The notes under the pieces were generated by a model. It ran no database searches, was not told the origin of the DNA, and saw nothing but the letters and a program-made list of their open reading frames with translations. A stretch of DNA of 14,397 bases, from NCBI GenBank assembly GCA_013821865.1, contig PNJM01000039.1, positions 1-14,397 of the forward strand. The letters are read 5' to 3'. The DNA is from Rhodocyclaceae bacterium (GTDB taxonomy: Bacteria > Pseudomonadota > Gammaproteobacteria > Burkholderiales > Rhodocyclaceae). Shown here one piece after another: positions 1-6,436 of this stretch (position 1 is the stretch's first letter; the number at the start of each line of letters is the position of its first letter). The translations under genes were made by a program, and so were the position numbers.

Positions 1-2318
1 GGGTGGCAGCCGTGGTTCTTCATCGCGACGCGGATGATGCCGCCCGACGGGTCGGTCTTCCAGTTCTTGCCTTCGGCCTTCTTCTTCTCGTCCTCGGTCA
101 GCTCTTCCCACCAGCCCAGCTTCTTCAGCAGCACGTGGTCGAACTCGGGGTAGCCGAACTGCAGGTCGGCACCCTTCGACGCGGAGCCGTCGGCCGCCAG
201 CAGGCTGGTGCCGTCCTTCTCGACGCCGAAGTTGGCGCGGAAGTTGCCGCCCCCCTCCATGACATGCTTGGAGGTGTCGTAGAGGTTGGGCGTGCCGGGG
301 TGTTTCAGCTCCGGCGTGCCGTAGCACGGCCAGGGCAGGCCGAAGTATTCGCCGTCGCACGGCCCGCCCTTGGCGCGCAGCGTCTTCGGGTCGAAGGTAT
401 TCATGTTCTGCATGTGCAGCTTGAGCCGTTCCGGCGACTGGCCGGTGTAGCCGATGGTCCACACGCCGCGGTTGATCTCGCGCAGGACGGATTCCGGCTC
501 GGGCTCAGTGCCGCCCTTGCCCTGCACCATCTTGTAGTTCTTCACCAGTTCCTTGCCGAAGCCGAGCTTCTCGGCCAGCTGGTACATGATCATGTGGTCG
601 GTGCGCGATTCGAACAGCGGCTCGATCACCTTCTCGCGCCATTGCAGGGAGCGGTTGGAAGCCGTCGCGCTGCCCGAGGTCTCGAACTGCGTCGCCGCCG
701 GCAGCAGATAGACTGCCCGGTTCGCGTTGACTTCCTTCGGGTCGGCGGCCGGCATCGCCGCCATGGCCGCGGTGGCCGAGGGATAGGGATCGATCACGAC
801 GAGCAGGTCGAGCTTGTCCATGGCCCGTTTCATGTCGAGGCCGCGCGTCTGCGAGTTGGGTGCATGGCCCCAGTAGAAGACGGCCTTGAGGTTCGGGTCC
901 TGGTCGATCAGCTCGTTCTTCTCCAGCACGCCGTCGATCCAGCGCGAGACGGTGATGCCGGGCTTTTCCATCATGGCCTGCGAGGCGAACTGCTTCTTCA
1001 GCCACTCGTAGTCCACGCCCCACACACCGGACCAGTACTTCCACGAGCCGGTCGGGATGCCGTAGTAGCCGGGCAGCGAATCGGGGTTGGGGCCGACGTC
1101 GGTGGCGCCCTGCACGTTGTCGTGGCCGCGGTAGATGTTGGCACCGCCGCCGGAGACGCCGATGTTGCCGAGCGCGAGTTGCAGGATGCAGGAGGCGCGC
1201 ACGAAGGCGTTGCCGATGGAGTGCTGCGTCTGCCCCATGCACCAGACGATGGTCGAGGGCTTGTTCTTGGCCATGGTCTCGGCCACCTTGAGCACTTCGG
1301 CCTCGGGCACGCCGCAGACTTCCTGCACCTTGTCCGGCGTCCATTTCGTCATGACGTCTTCTCGCACCTTCTCCATGCCGAAGACGCGGTCGTTGATGTA
1401 CTTCTTGTCCTCCCAGCCATTCTTGAAGATGTGATGGAGCACGCCGAAGAGGAAGGCGATGTCGCTGCCGGAGCGGATGCGCACGTACTGGTCGGCTCTG
1501 GCTGCGGTGCGCGTGAAGCGCGGGTCCACCACGATCATCTTGGCGCCGGACTCCTTGGCATGCAGGGTGTGCAGCATGGAAACGGGATGCGCCTCGGCGG
1601 CGTTCGAGCCGATGAACAGCATCGCCTTGCTGTTCTGCATGTCGTTGTAGGAGTTGGTCATGGCGCCGTAGCCCCAGGTGTTCGCCACGCCGGCCACGGT
1701 GGTGGAATGGCAGATGCGCGCCTGGTGGTCGCAGTTGTTCGTGCCCCACATGGAGACGAACTTGCGCATGAGGTACGCCTGCTCGTTGCTGTGCTTGGAG
1801 GAGCCGATGTAGTACACCGAGTCCGGTCCGTGCTCCTTGCGCAGATCCAGCATTTTGGCGCTGATCTCGTTCAGCGCGACGTCCCATGAAATGCGCTGGT
1901 ACTTGCCGTTCACCAGCTTCATCGGGTACTTGAGGCGGCCTTCGCCGTGGCCGTGCTCGCGGACCGACGCCCCTTTGGCGCAGTGCGCGCCGAGGTTGAG
2001 GGGCGAATCGAACACCGGCTCCTGGCCGATCCAGACGCCGTTCTGCACCTCGGCGTCGATGGCGCAGCCGACCGAGCAATGCGTGCAGACGGTGCGCCTC
2101 ACCTCGATCTTGCCGCCGGGCGCGGGATCGGCCGCCTCGGCCTTGCCCATCATGGCGAAGGGCAGCTGGCTGGCAAAAGCCCCTGCGCCGACGGTTATGC
2201 CGGAGCGCTTGAGGAAGACGCGGCGGTCCATGGTTTCGGGCTGCATGCCCGTCGCGTTGCGGCTCAGGCGCCCGCCACGCCGGACTGCCGTCGCGTCGGA
2301 TTTTCTGGTCAGTGTCAT
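1..2318 (-). CDS. fdhA: Formate dehydrogenase catalytic (alpha) subunit, Tat-exported molybdopterin oxidoreductase, 3' end cut by window edge
   Basis: Oxidises formate to CO2 at a bis-molybdopterin guanine dinucleotide Mo or W centre and passes electrons to a [4Fe-4S] cluster; the Tat signal places it in the periplasm. About 772 residues are visible, and relatives of 900-1000 residues imply that the C-terminal cofactor domain lies beyond base 1. A twin-arginine motif, DRRVFLKR, sits at residues 31-38 and is followed by a hydrophobic stretch. The cluster ligands are C78, C81, C85 and C113. The metal ligand is C203 in ARICHS, encoded by an ordinary TGC codon at 1710-1712, so this is the cysteine rather than the selenocysteine form. 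The ATG at 2318 follows a strong AGGAGGGGG ribosome site, 11 bases after the Tat-peptide stop. Subunits FdhB and FdhC are not in view and would be expected to the left. The family is clear; formate as substrate also rests on the neighbours (FdhD, Tat peptide, DUF3305/3306). Confidence 0.95.
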   Translation of the reverse strand, partial: MTLTRKSDATAVRRGGRLSRNATGMQPETMDRRVFLKRSGITVGAGAFASQLPFAMMGKAEAADPAPGGKIEVRRTVCTHCSVGCAIDAEVQNGVWIGQEPVFDSPLNLGAHCAKGASVREHGHGEGRLKYPMKLVNGKYQRISWDVALNEISAKMLDLRKEHGPDSVYYIGSSKHSNEQAYLMRKFVSMWGTNNCDHQARICHSTTVAGVANTWGYGAMTNSYNDMQNSKAMLFIGSNAAEAHPVSMLHTLHAKESGAKMIVVDPRFTRTAARADQYVRIRSGSDIAFLFGVLHHIFKNGWEDKKYINDRVFGMEKVREDVMTKWTPDKVQEVCGVPEAEVLKVAETMAKNKPSTIVWCMGQTQHSIGNAFVRASCILQLALGNIGVSGGGANIYRGHDNVQGATDVGPNPDSLPGYYGIPTGSWKYWSGVWGVDYEWLKKQFASQAMMEKPGITVSRWIDGVLEKNELIDQDPNLKAVFYWGHAPNSQTRGLDMKRAMDKLDLLVVIDPYPSATAAMAAMPAADPKEVNANRAVYLLPAATQFETSGSATASNRSLQWREKVIEPLFESRTDHMIMYQLAEKLGFGKELVKNYKMVQGKGGTEPEPESVLREINRGVWTIGYTGQSPERLKLHMQNMNTFDPKTLRAKGGPCDGEYFGLPWPCYGTPELKHPGTPNLYDTSKHVMEGGGNFRANFGVEKDGTSLLAADGSASKGADLQFGYPEFDHVLLKKLGWWEELTEDEKKKAEGKNWKTDPSGGIIRVAMKNHGCH

Positions 2319-2329
2319 TTTCCCCCTCC

Positions 2330-2530
2330 TTATACCCGCGTGGTCCGGTAGTAGTTCTGCACGTGCTCGCTGAGCCGGTAGCCCTTGCCCGCATCGGGCT
2401 TGCTCTGCGGGGCGGTCGCCTTGTCCATCAGCGCCTTGCCGCCGATCATGCCCGCCGCCGCGCCGGCGCCGCCCAAGCCGACCGAGACGAGAAAGCCCCG
2501 GCGCTTGGGGTTGATCGTTTTGCCTTTCAT
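2330..2530 (-). CDS. Small twin-arginine 'formate dehydrogenase region' Tat-target protein
   Basis: A 66-residue protein that is almost entirely a Tat signal peptide. It has a twin-arginine motif PKRRGFLVS at residues 8-16, a Gly/Ala-rich hydrophobic stretch to about residue 35, then a short polar tail ending in VQNYYRTTRV. It matches the known small family found only beside formate dehydrogenase genes (formate dehydrogenase region TAT target). The biochemical role is not established; a small membrane or periplasmic accessory of the enzyme is the usual guess. The ATG at 2530 follows a GGAGGAGGG ribosome site. A longer open frame continues upstream, but it would run inside the chaperone gene and lacks a comparable site. 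The gene lies 23 bases after the chaperone stop and 11 bases before fdhA, so it is surely cotranscribed with both. Confidence 0.88.
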   Translation of the reverse strand: MKGKTINPKRRGFLVSVGLGGAGAAAGMIGGKALMDKATAPQSKPDAGKGYRLSEHVQNYYRTTRV

Positions 2531-2553
2531 GGTTCCCTCCTCCTTTTTGCCAA

Positions 2554-3183
2554 CTAGCCTATACGAAAGAATTCGCTTTCCAGATCGAGGAATGCCCGGG
2601 TGAAGCCCGCGACGCTCCTGTAGAAATCCGTGCCTGGTGCCGCCTCGATGGCATCGCACAAATCGCCGTACCAGGGTTCGAGGTGCCGGACGAAGAAATG
2701 CTGCTGCGCGGCGTCGCGGTCGGCCGGCGCGCTGTCCTCGTCGAGGATCAACTGGCGCATCACGTCGGCCAGCCCGGAAATGTGATCCTCCGGCTCGTTC
2801 GCCCCGCTCTGGCGCGCAAAACCCAGCGCCGCCAGGTCGCTGCGCAGTTCTGCAAGCGGTTTCTCGTTCAGGAAGCCGGCGAGATAGAACGAGCCGTAGA
2901 GCATGACCTCCGGCTTGCCGACGCCGATAAAGGTCCCGTCGTATTCGGCTCGCACCGCTTCCGGAGCCGCGTCCGCGGCGGCGAGGCGCATGCCATTCCA
3001 TCCCGCCGGGAGGCCGGCACCGGCCGCCTCGGCATTCAGTTCGCCGCTGCCGGCAAGCGCCTCGAGGAGTCCAGCGTCGGGCGCCGAGTAGTACAGCCGT
3101 CCGAGCAGTCCGTAGAAGCCGGCGCGCGCCACATCCTGCGGATCAACGGGATGGGTCGGAGCGATCTTCCGGGCTGCGGTCAT
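2554..3183 (-). CDS. TorD/DmsD-family cytoplasmic chaperone for the formate dehydrogenase
   Basis: A 209-residue, all-helical protein of the TorD family, whose members bind Tat signal peptides and the apo form of molybdoenzymes so that cofactor is inserted before export. Visible hallmarks are a YDGTFIGVGKPEVMLYGSFY segment around residues 81-100 and the family signature EPEDHISGLADVM at about 130-142. The length is normal for the family. The likely client is the FdhA encoded two genes downstream; Shewanella has an analogous chaperone in its fdh region. I chose the ATG at 3183, 7 bases after the stop of the iron-sulfur gene. A TTG at 3201 would add six residues and overlap that gene by 11 bases. 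Neither start has a clear Shine-Dalgarno sequence, so translation may be coupled to the upstream gene. Confidence 0.9.
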   Translation of the reverse strand: MTAARKIAPTHPVDPQDVARAGFYGLLGRLYYSAPDAGLLEALAGSGELNAEAAGAGLPAGWNGMRLAAADAAPEAVRAEYDGTFIGVGKPEVMLYGSFYLAGFLNEKPLAELRSDLAALGFARQSGANEPEDHISGLADVMRQLILDEDSAPADRDAAQQHFFVRHLEPWYGDLCDAIEAAPGTDFYRSVAGFTRAFLDLESEFFRIG

Positions 3184-3190
3184 GGTTTGT

Positions 3191-5275
3191 TTATAGGTCA
3201 AAAATCGTCGTTTCGCGGGATTTGCTTTCCATCATGTCGATGACGCGGCAGTCGGCGCACATCTGCAGGCGCTTGAGGGCTTCAACGCCGGCAAACATGG
3301 AGTGCCCCGAGAGACGGCCGACCATGGCTTCGATCATTTGCCGCGTGGCGAAGGCCTTGCCGCAGCGCACGCAGTTGAAGGGCTCGGCCTCGTTGAGGAC
3401 TTTCTCCTGGCGCGCCTCGGCACCGAGCAGCAGGCGCGGCTCCAGCGACAGCGCGTCTTCAGGGCAGGTTTTCACGCACAGGCCGCACTGGACGCAGTTG
3501 CGCTCGATGAACTTCAGGCGCGGCAGGTCCGGCGTATCCAAGAGGGCGCGGGAGGGACAGGCGCCGGCGCAGGACAGGCACAGCGTGCATTTCGCCTTGT
3601 CGAGCTTGACGAGGCCGAAGGGAGCTCCCGGCGCAAGCGGGATCAGCTCCTGCGTTTGCGGGGCATGTTTCGCCAAGTGATCGAGGGCGAACTCGAGCGC
3701 GCGGCGCTTCTCTTCGGGCAGGTTGAAGGCGGCCGCCTCGCGCACCGCGGCCGCCGGCTTCAACGCCCAGACGGCCTCCTGCAACGCGGCATGATCGTCG
3801 GCTTCGAGCAGGACAAAATGCCGGCCTGCGTAGCCGAGGGCGTTGAGGATCGTCTCGCCGAAGCCGATCTGCTTGCGCAACGCCTCGATGTAACTTTCCG
3901 GCTCGGCGGGCTGGTACAAAATGACGCACTGGCTTGCGCCAAAAGAGACCGCCCCGAGCAGCACGTCCAGCCCGGTCGCGGCCACGTCGTGCATTTCGAT
4001 CGGGATGACCCGCGCCGGCAGGCCCTTGCCCTGCTGGCCGAGGCGCATCAGCAGTTCACGCCCGGCCTTGCCGTCGTGGAACAGCAGGCAGCCATCCTTG
4101 CCACCCGCAGCCGCGTAGGCATGGAGCATCGCCCTGGTTCGCAGGCCCATGTCGGACGGCCGCGGGTAAGCGTAGCGCACGGCGCCCGTCGGGCAGACCG
4201 TATGGCAGCCGCCGCAGCCCAGGCACAGGTGAGGATCGATCTCGGCGCTGTTGCCCGCCGAACGGATGGCGCCGGAGGAGCAGACATCGATGCACTGGCT
4301 GCAGCCGACGACCTGGTTGCGGCTGTGGGCGCACAGGCTGGCCTTGATCTCGGCGTAGCGCGGTTTCTCAAACTCGCCGACCAGCGAGATGAGTTCCTGC
4401 GCCGCCTTGGCCTGATCGAGCGGATCGCGTCCGGGAGCCAGATAGCCTTGCGGCGGATGAGGCAGCCGGATCAGCGGCGCGGCGGAAAGATCGAGGACGA
4501 TGTCATAGCGCTCGTCCCGGGCATTTTCCGTCCGGTTGAAATCGATGGCGCCGATCGATCCGCAGGCAGCAACGCAGGCGCGGTGATCCCGGCATTTGTC
4601 GGAATCGATCTGGTAGGCGTAGCCGATCGCCCCTTCCGGGCAGGCCCGGATGCAGGCATTGCAACGGGTGCAAAGCTCCAGGTCGATCGGGTTTTCATGT
4701 TGCCAAGTAACATTAAATTTTCCGATAAAGCCACTGATTAATATTGATTTTCCTGAGAAGACAGGGTATTCATGCCGAACCGGCAACTGGCCGTGCCGGG
4801 CCGAGGTGAGCAGCACGGAAACGTCAAGTTGTTCCTTCAACTGTTCGGCCCAGTAAAGGGCCGCCTCGGCCGGACCGATGATGAGCAGGGCGCCGTCGGA
4901 TTGGAAGGAAGCCACCGGCACCGGCTCCGGATCCGGAACTCCGGCCAGGGCCAGAAGCGCCGCCATCTTGGGCTGGGCCAGCTTGCCTTCGGCCGACCAG
5001 CCCGCCTGTTCGCGGATATTGACGAACTGCAGCCGCCCGGAGAAGCCCGACTCCTCGGCCAGCTCCTGAAACAGCGGCGCTTCCTGGGTACACGACACGA
5101 CGACGTCGTTGCCTCCCTGGAGAGCGGCGTTGAAGCTATTGATTTCCTGCCGGCAAAGCGCGCCGCAGACCTGGGCGGGCGCCCCGAGTTTGAGGGCTTT
5201 GGACAGCGCGGCCCCATCCACGGCCATGGTGCCGTTGCAGTTGCACAGTTTCAGCGTCTTGTTCTGGATAGGCAT
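3191..5275 (-). CDS. Poly-iron-sulfur (multi-ferredoxin) protein with HdrA-like N-terminal domain, formate dehydrogenase-associated
   Basis: A 694-residue cytoplasmic protein without signal peptide or membrane segment. Residues 1-105 carry a CNCNG start, CGALC at 37-41, VVVSC at 58-62 and FVNIREQ at 84-90. This order resembles the N-terminal domain of heterodisulfide reductase HdrA/QmoA. Residues 129-145 (LLIIGPAEAA) sit where HdrA has its FAD-binding GxGxxG loop, which is missing here. Ferredoxin motifs follow: C202/205/208/212, C228/234/238, C325/328/332 with C315, C351/354/357/361, C563/566/569/573 and C594/597/600/604. CxxC pairs at 635/638 and 673/676 suggest a further metal site. The role is inferred to be electron transfer to or from formate dehydrogenase; no substrate can be read from the sequence. 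The ATG at 5275 is chosen because a sigma-54 promoter lies just upstream and would fall inside the longer reading frame that begins at 5425. Confidence 0.85.
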   Translation of the reverse strand: MPIQNKTLKLCNCNGTMAVDGAALSKALKLGAPAQVCGALCRQEINSFNAALQGGNDVVVSCTQEAPLFQELAEESGFSGRLQFVNIREQAGWSAEGKLAQPKMAALLALAGVPDPEPVPVASFQSDGALLIIGPAEAALYWAEQLKEQLDVSVLLTSARHGQLPVRHEYPVFSGKSILISGFIGKFNVTWQHENPIDLELCTRCNACIRACPEGAIGYAYQIDSDKCRDHRACVAACGSIGAIDFNRTENARDERYDIVLDLSAAPLIRLPHPPQGYLAPGRDPLDQAKAAQELISLVGEFEKPRYAEIKASLCAHSRNQVVGCSQCIDVCSSGAIRSAGNSAEIDPHLCLGCGGCHTVCPTGAVRYAYPRPSDMGLRTRAMLHAYAAAGGKDGCLLFHDGKAGRELLMRLGQQGKGLPARVIPIEMHDVAATGLDVLLGAVSFGASQCVILYQPAEPESYIEALRKQIGFGETILNALGYAGRHFVLLEADDHAALQEAVWALKPAAAVREAAAFNLPEEKRRALEFALDHLAKHAPQTQELIPLAPGAPFGLVKLDKAKCTLCLSCAGACPSRALLDTPDLPRLKFIERNCVQCGLCVKTCPEDALSLEPRLLLGAEARQEKVLNEAEPFNCVRCGKAFATRQMIEAMVGRLSGHSMFAGVEALKRLQMCADCRVIDMMESKSRETTIFDL

Positions 5276-5308
5276 GTTGGGGTCGGGATTGCTATCCTTA
5301 AAACTTAG

Positions 5309-5325
5309 AGCACTTAATGTGCCAG
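5309..5325 (-). promoter_or_regulatory. Sigma-54 (-24/-12) promoter for the iron-sulfur/fdh genes
   Basis: Read on the minus strand, the site is CTGGCACATTAAGTGCT. It has a full TGGCAC -24 element, exactly ten bases between GG and GC, and TGCT at -12, against the consensus TGGCACG-N4-TTGCW. It lies in the non-coding, AT-rich gap between the DUF3306 stop and the iron-sulfur start. The predicted transcription start is near 5298, leaving a leader of about 23 bases before the ATG at 5275. An AAGGA lies at the very start of that leader, rather far from the ATG. This is a sequence match only; the activator is not encoded in the window. Confidence 0.72.
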
Positions 5326-5336
5326 AACCTATCAGA

Positions 5337-5366
5337 AAATAATAACCGATTGCTACGAATAATCCG
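5337..5366 (-). terminator. Weak hairpin plus T-rich run after the DUF3306 gene (possible attenuator or operator)
   Basis: Directly after the DUF3306 stop codon, the minus strand carries an imperfect dyad with arms CGGATT and AATCGG around nine bases (5346-5366). It is followed by TTATTATTTT. The arrangement looks like an intrinsic terminator, but the stem is short and AT-rich, so it would be inefficient. Its centre is about 58 bases upstream of the predicted sigma-54 start, so a protein-binding dyad is an alternative reading. Confidence 0.3.
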
Positions 5367-5831
5367 TCACCCGGTGGCTGCTTCGGGTGGATCCATCGGG
5401 GAAGGCGATTCATCCGGAGCCGCATCCGGGCTGACCTCGACGGCCATGGTTTCTGGGGAGGATCCCACGGGCTGTCCTTCCTCTTCGCGGGGAAACAGCA
5501 GGCCGCGTGCCTGCTCCATCTGGCGCAGCATTTCCTCGGGGATCGGCTCGAACTTGTTGTAATCGTCGATATAGACGTCGAGGCCGTCCATGGTGTTGAA
5601 CTGCCCTGAGTGAAACAGTTTCTTCAGGGCGGCGCGCTTCATCGACTCTTCCACCTGCGGCTGCAGGAAGCCGGTGAAGTCGCTGGAGAAGTCTAGGGTA
5701 TCGAGGGGCGGGAGCTCGGCGGCGGCAGTTCCGGGTGCGGCAACCGGGGGTAGCGCGGCGGCGGGCGCATCGTTCGCCACGGCGCGCTTGAGGCGCGACC
5801 AGCGCGACAGGAATTTTTCCTTCTCTTCCAT
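5367..5831 (-). CDS. DUF3306 family protein, formate dehydrogenase-associated
   Basis: A 154-residue soluble protein of unknown function. The N-terminus FLSRWSRLKR (residues 7-16), an Ala/Pro-rich linker (about 20-40), the conserved block LDFSSDFTGFLQPQV and then KKLFHSGQFNTMDGLDVYID are the family's recognisable features; the tail beyond about residue 112 is acidic and low in complexity. DUF3306 genes are repeatedly found with DUF3305 and TorD-type genes in fdh regions of Proteobacteria such as Shewanella, so an accessory role in assembling or coupling formate dehydrogenase is a reasonable inference, but no reaction is known. The ATG at 5831 lies 13 bases after the DUF3305 stop, without a strong ribosome site, which fits coupled expression. 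The TGA stop at 5367-5369 precedes a weak hairpin and a sigma-54 promoter, so the downstream genes can be transcribed separately. Confidence 0.82.
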   Translation of the reverse strand: MEEKEKFLSRWSRLKRAVANDAPAAALPPVAAPGTAAAELPPLDTLDFSSDFTGFLQPQVEESMKRAALKKLFHSGQFNTMDGLDVYIDDYNKFEPIPEEMLRQMEQARGLLFPREEEGQPVGSSPETMAVEVSPDAAPDESPSPMDPPEAATG

Positions 5832-5844
5832 CCGGTTTGACGCC

Positions 5845-6330
5845 CTATGTATTCAGCTTCGTGCTGGCATAGCGTCCGCCCTTTTTCCTGGCTTCGGGCT
5901 GGTAGTGGCGGGCAACGAATTCCGCCACCCAGACACGGATCTCGTCAGGCATGGGTACGCCGTCTACCTGTTCGCCGGCATCCATCATGCGCGCCGCCAC
6001 GCCGTAGCTCACCGTAACCAGTGCCGGCCGCGCCAGCTCGTCATCCAGCCGCCAGAGGACGAAAACCCGCGGCTCGGGGGCGGTGATGTTGGCGAAATAG
6101 AACTCCGCCTCGTCGGTAAACAGCTCGATGGCGAAGCCGGCATGGAGCCATTGCGCGCGCCGCCCATCCTCGTAGATGCGGCGCGGGGCGGGATCCATTC
6201 CTTCATCCGGCACAATCCCGACCGCTTCCCACTGGAAGTCCGCCCACTTGTTGGCGAGCACCTTCCGTTCCATAATCACGGCGAGATTGATGCTCCCGTC
6301 GAGGCGGGGGGGGATATCTGTTCTGGTCAT
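5845..6330 (-). CDS. DUF3305 family protein, formate dehydrogenase-associated
   Basis: A 161-residue protein of unknown function. The family signature is visible near the N-terminus as VIMERKVLANKWADFQWEAV; further on are WLHAGFAIELFTDEAEFYFAN and PRVFVLWRLDD, and the Lys-rich C-terminus ends in KLNT. There is no signal peptide or metal-binding cysteine motif. It is the first gene of the minus-strand cluster and is partnered by DUF3306, the usual arrangement beside formate dehydrogenase genes. I prefer the ATG at 6330; an in-frame TTG at 6336 would add two residues, and an AGGA about nine bases before that TTG makes it a real alternative. I found no convincing sigma-70 promoter for it in the divergent gap; a TTGACT at 6408-6413 has no good -10 partner. 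Confidence 0.82.
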   Translation of the reverse strand: MTRTDIPPRLDGSINLAVIMERKVLANKWADFQWEAVGIVPDEGMDPAPRRIYEDGRRAQWLHAGFAIELFTDEAEFYFANITAPEPRVFVLWRLDDELARPALVTVSYGVAARMMDAGEQVDGVPMPDEIRVWVAEFVARHYQPEARKKGGRYASTKLNT

Positions 6331-6366
6331 TTCCAAAGGCTATTTTCCTGGTCTGCGACAAGGCGG

Positions 6367-6384
6367 CTGGAACGACACTTGCTA
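6367..6384 (+). promoter_or_regulatory. Sigma-54 (-24/-12) promoter for the moaA-fdhD-mobA-moeA operon
   Basis: CTGGAACGACACTTGCTA matches the sigma-54 consensus TGGCACG-N4-TTGCW with a single mismatch in the conserved positions and exactly ten bases between GG and GC. It is the only strong promoter-like element in the gap between the DUF3305 and moaA genes. The predicted transcription start is near 6394, giving a leader of about 43 bases to the TTG start at 6437. An activator site would be expected upstream, probably inside the DUF3305 gene; I could not identify one. Confidence 0.75.
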
Positions 6385-6436
6385 TATTCAGTCTATTATT
6401 GGATGGTAGTCAATCTCATTTTCAAAGGCAAAGAAG

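Noticed and set aside
1710..1712. Possible selenocysteine codon at the formate dehydrogenase active site
   Set aside because: The codon on the coding strand is TGC, cysteine, so no selenocysteine insertion is needed.
3..1889. Long plus-strand open frame of 628 codons
   Set aside because: It is antisense to fdhA, has low-complexity His/Arg/Val/Gly-rich content typical of GC-rich shadow frames, and shows no recognisable domain.
505..2394. Minus-strand open frame of 629 codons overlapping fdhA
   Set aside because: It is in the wrong frame; the true fdhA frame from 2318 gives all formate dehydrogenase motifs (Tat signal, four cluster cysteines, ARICHS).
5276..5425. N-terminal extension of the iron-sulfur protein to an upstream ATG at 5425
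   Set aside because: It would overlap the DUF3306 gene and place the sigma-54 promoter inside coding sequence; the HdrA-like domain starts right after the ATG at 5275.
6385..6413. Sigma-70 promoter for the DUF3305 gene (TTGACT on the minus strand)
   Set aside because: At 16-19 base spacing the best -10 hexamer matches only about three of six positions, so support is too weak.
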